DNA of 64,000 nt from Skeletonema tropicum. Lineage: Eukaryota > Bacillariophyta > Thalassiosirophyceae > Thalassiosirales > Thalassiosiraceae. A program made the translations under genes and the position numbers. The stretch lies in assembly GCA_037178625.1 (NCBI GenBank), contig CM074127.1, positions 4,836,001 through 4,900,000 on the forward strand. The letters are read 5' to 3'. The notes under the pieces are model-generated. The model was not told where the DNA came from and searched no databases. It was given only the letters and a program-made list of their open reading frames with translations. Below, one piece after another: positions 63,611-64,000 of this stretch (positions are counted from its first letter, which is position 1; every line of letters starts with the position of its first letter).

Positions 63611-64000
63611 CGTGATAGCAGGTTGGATCTACTGAGGATCGCTTTGATGAAAAGGATTCGACGCAATCAAAGGCACAGGCTTGCATTTCGCCGTGCTTTT
63701 TCCTTTCCACAACCAACACAAAAACACAGCTGGATGATTTTTGATTTTTGAAGATTCCTGCTTACGTCACAGAGCGCAAAACGAGGGCGTTAGGGCCATG
63801 GGGAGGGCTATCCCCTTTTTGCATCATCGTGACGCAAAAATTCTTCTCCGTGACGTCAGGGTTTGATGGTGCCTCTCTAGCTCTCAGTAACTACTAGAAA
63901 TGAGAGTAGAAGTAAGGCTTATTTTCCTTTGAGTAAGTAGGTAAGTATTGTAATTATTTCATTTTACAAAATCTGATTTTAGATCTATTTACTGAAAGCT
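63611..64000. promoter_or_regulatory. Promoter of the lumen-type gene with CO2/cAMP-element-like sites
   Basis: Three sites lie within 95 bases: ACGTCA at 63764-63769, TGACGC at 63830-63835 and the full palindrome TGACGTCA at 63851-63858, 154 to 241 bases upstream of the ATG of the minus-strand gene. These are the core sequences of the CO2/cAMP-responsive elements described for the Phaeodactylum carbonic anhydrase promoter and of bZIP/CRE sites in general. No other gene is seen to the end of the window. Confidence 0.5.

Overview
The window reads as nuclear DNA of a photosynthetic stramenopile, most likely a centric diatom of the Thalassiosira type. Genes are separated, lie on both strands, and carry short GT-AG introns (mostly 78-200 bases). 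Several proteins start with a signal peptide followed by an Ala-Phe-Ala-Pro-like motif, the bipartite plastid address of diatoms. Gene families are eukaryotic (VAP/MSP, COX6B, OTU protease, carnosine dipeptidase, F-box/LRR, bestrophin, DWARF27). The species is inferred from style only.

Layout. 1-1583: 3' part of a receptor-type ligand-binding protein (minus). 1584-9033: gene-poor and repeat-rich, with a non-autonomous hAT-like element (4709-6139, 8-bp target duplication), two further inverted-repeat structures, and a 95-bp duplication that ends just inside the next gene. 9034-14453: bestrophin-type channel (plus), then two conserved-unknown genes (minus). 15165-20670: tandem satellite of about 183 bp, split by a 2069-bp inverted-repeat element with a 7-bp target duplication and ended by a RAP-domain pseudogene remnant. 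21315-24332: an orphan ORF, a plastid FKBP (minus) and a DWARF27-like protein (plus). 25684-33444: coiled-coil repeat protein, methyltransferase-dioxygenase fusion, F-box/LRR protein, small membrane protein, carnosine dipeptidase. 34311-47793: small coiled-coil ORF, membrane Nudix hydrolase, membrane EF-hand protein, conserved unknown, large Golgi-type glycosyltransferase, SANT-like nuclear protein, COX6B, OTU protease. 48112-63610: three ankyrin-type genes (one broken), MFS transporter, broken trypsin-like protease, plastid-type small protein, VAP, securin-like protein, and a thylakoid-lumen-type protein with CO2/cAMP-element-like promoter sites.

There is no operon-like logic. The shared theme is plastid-addressed proteins: FKBP, DWARF27-like, the coiled-coil repeat protein, and the last gene.

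Five gene models need single-base corrections to stay in frame. Nine of ten clear shifts are +1 (one extra base). I read this mainly as insertion-type sequence error or recent decay, but list it for checking.
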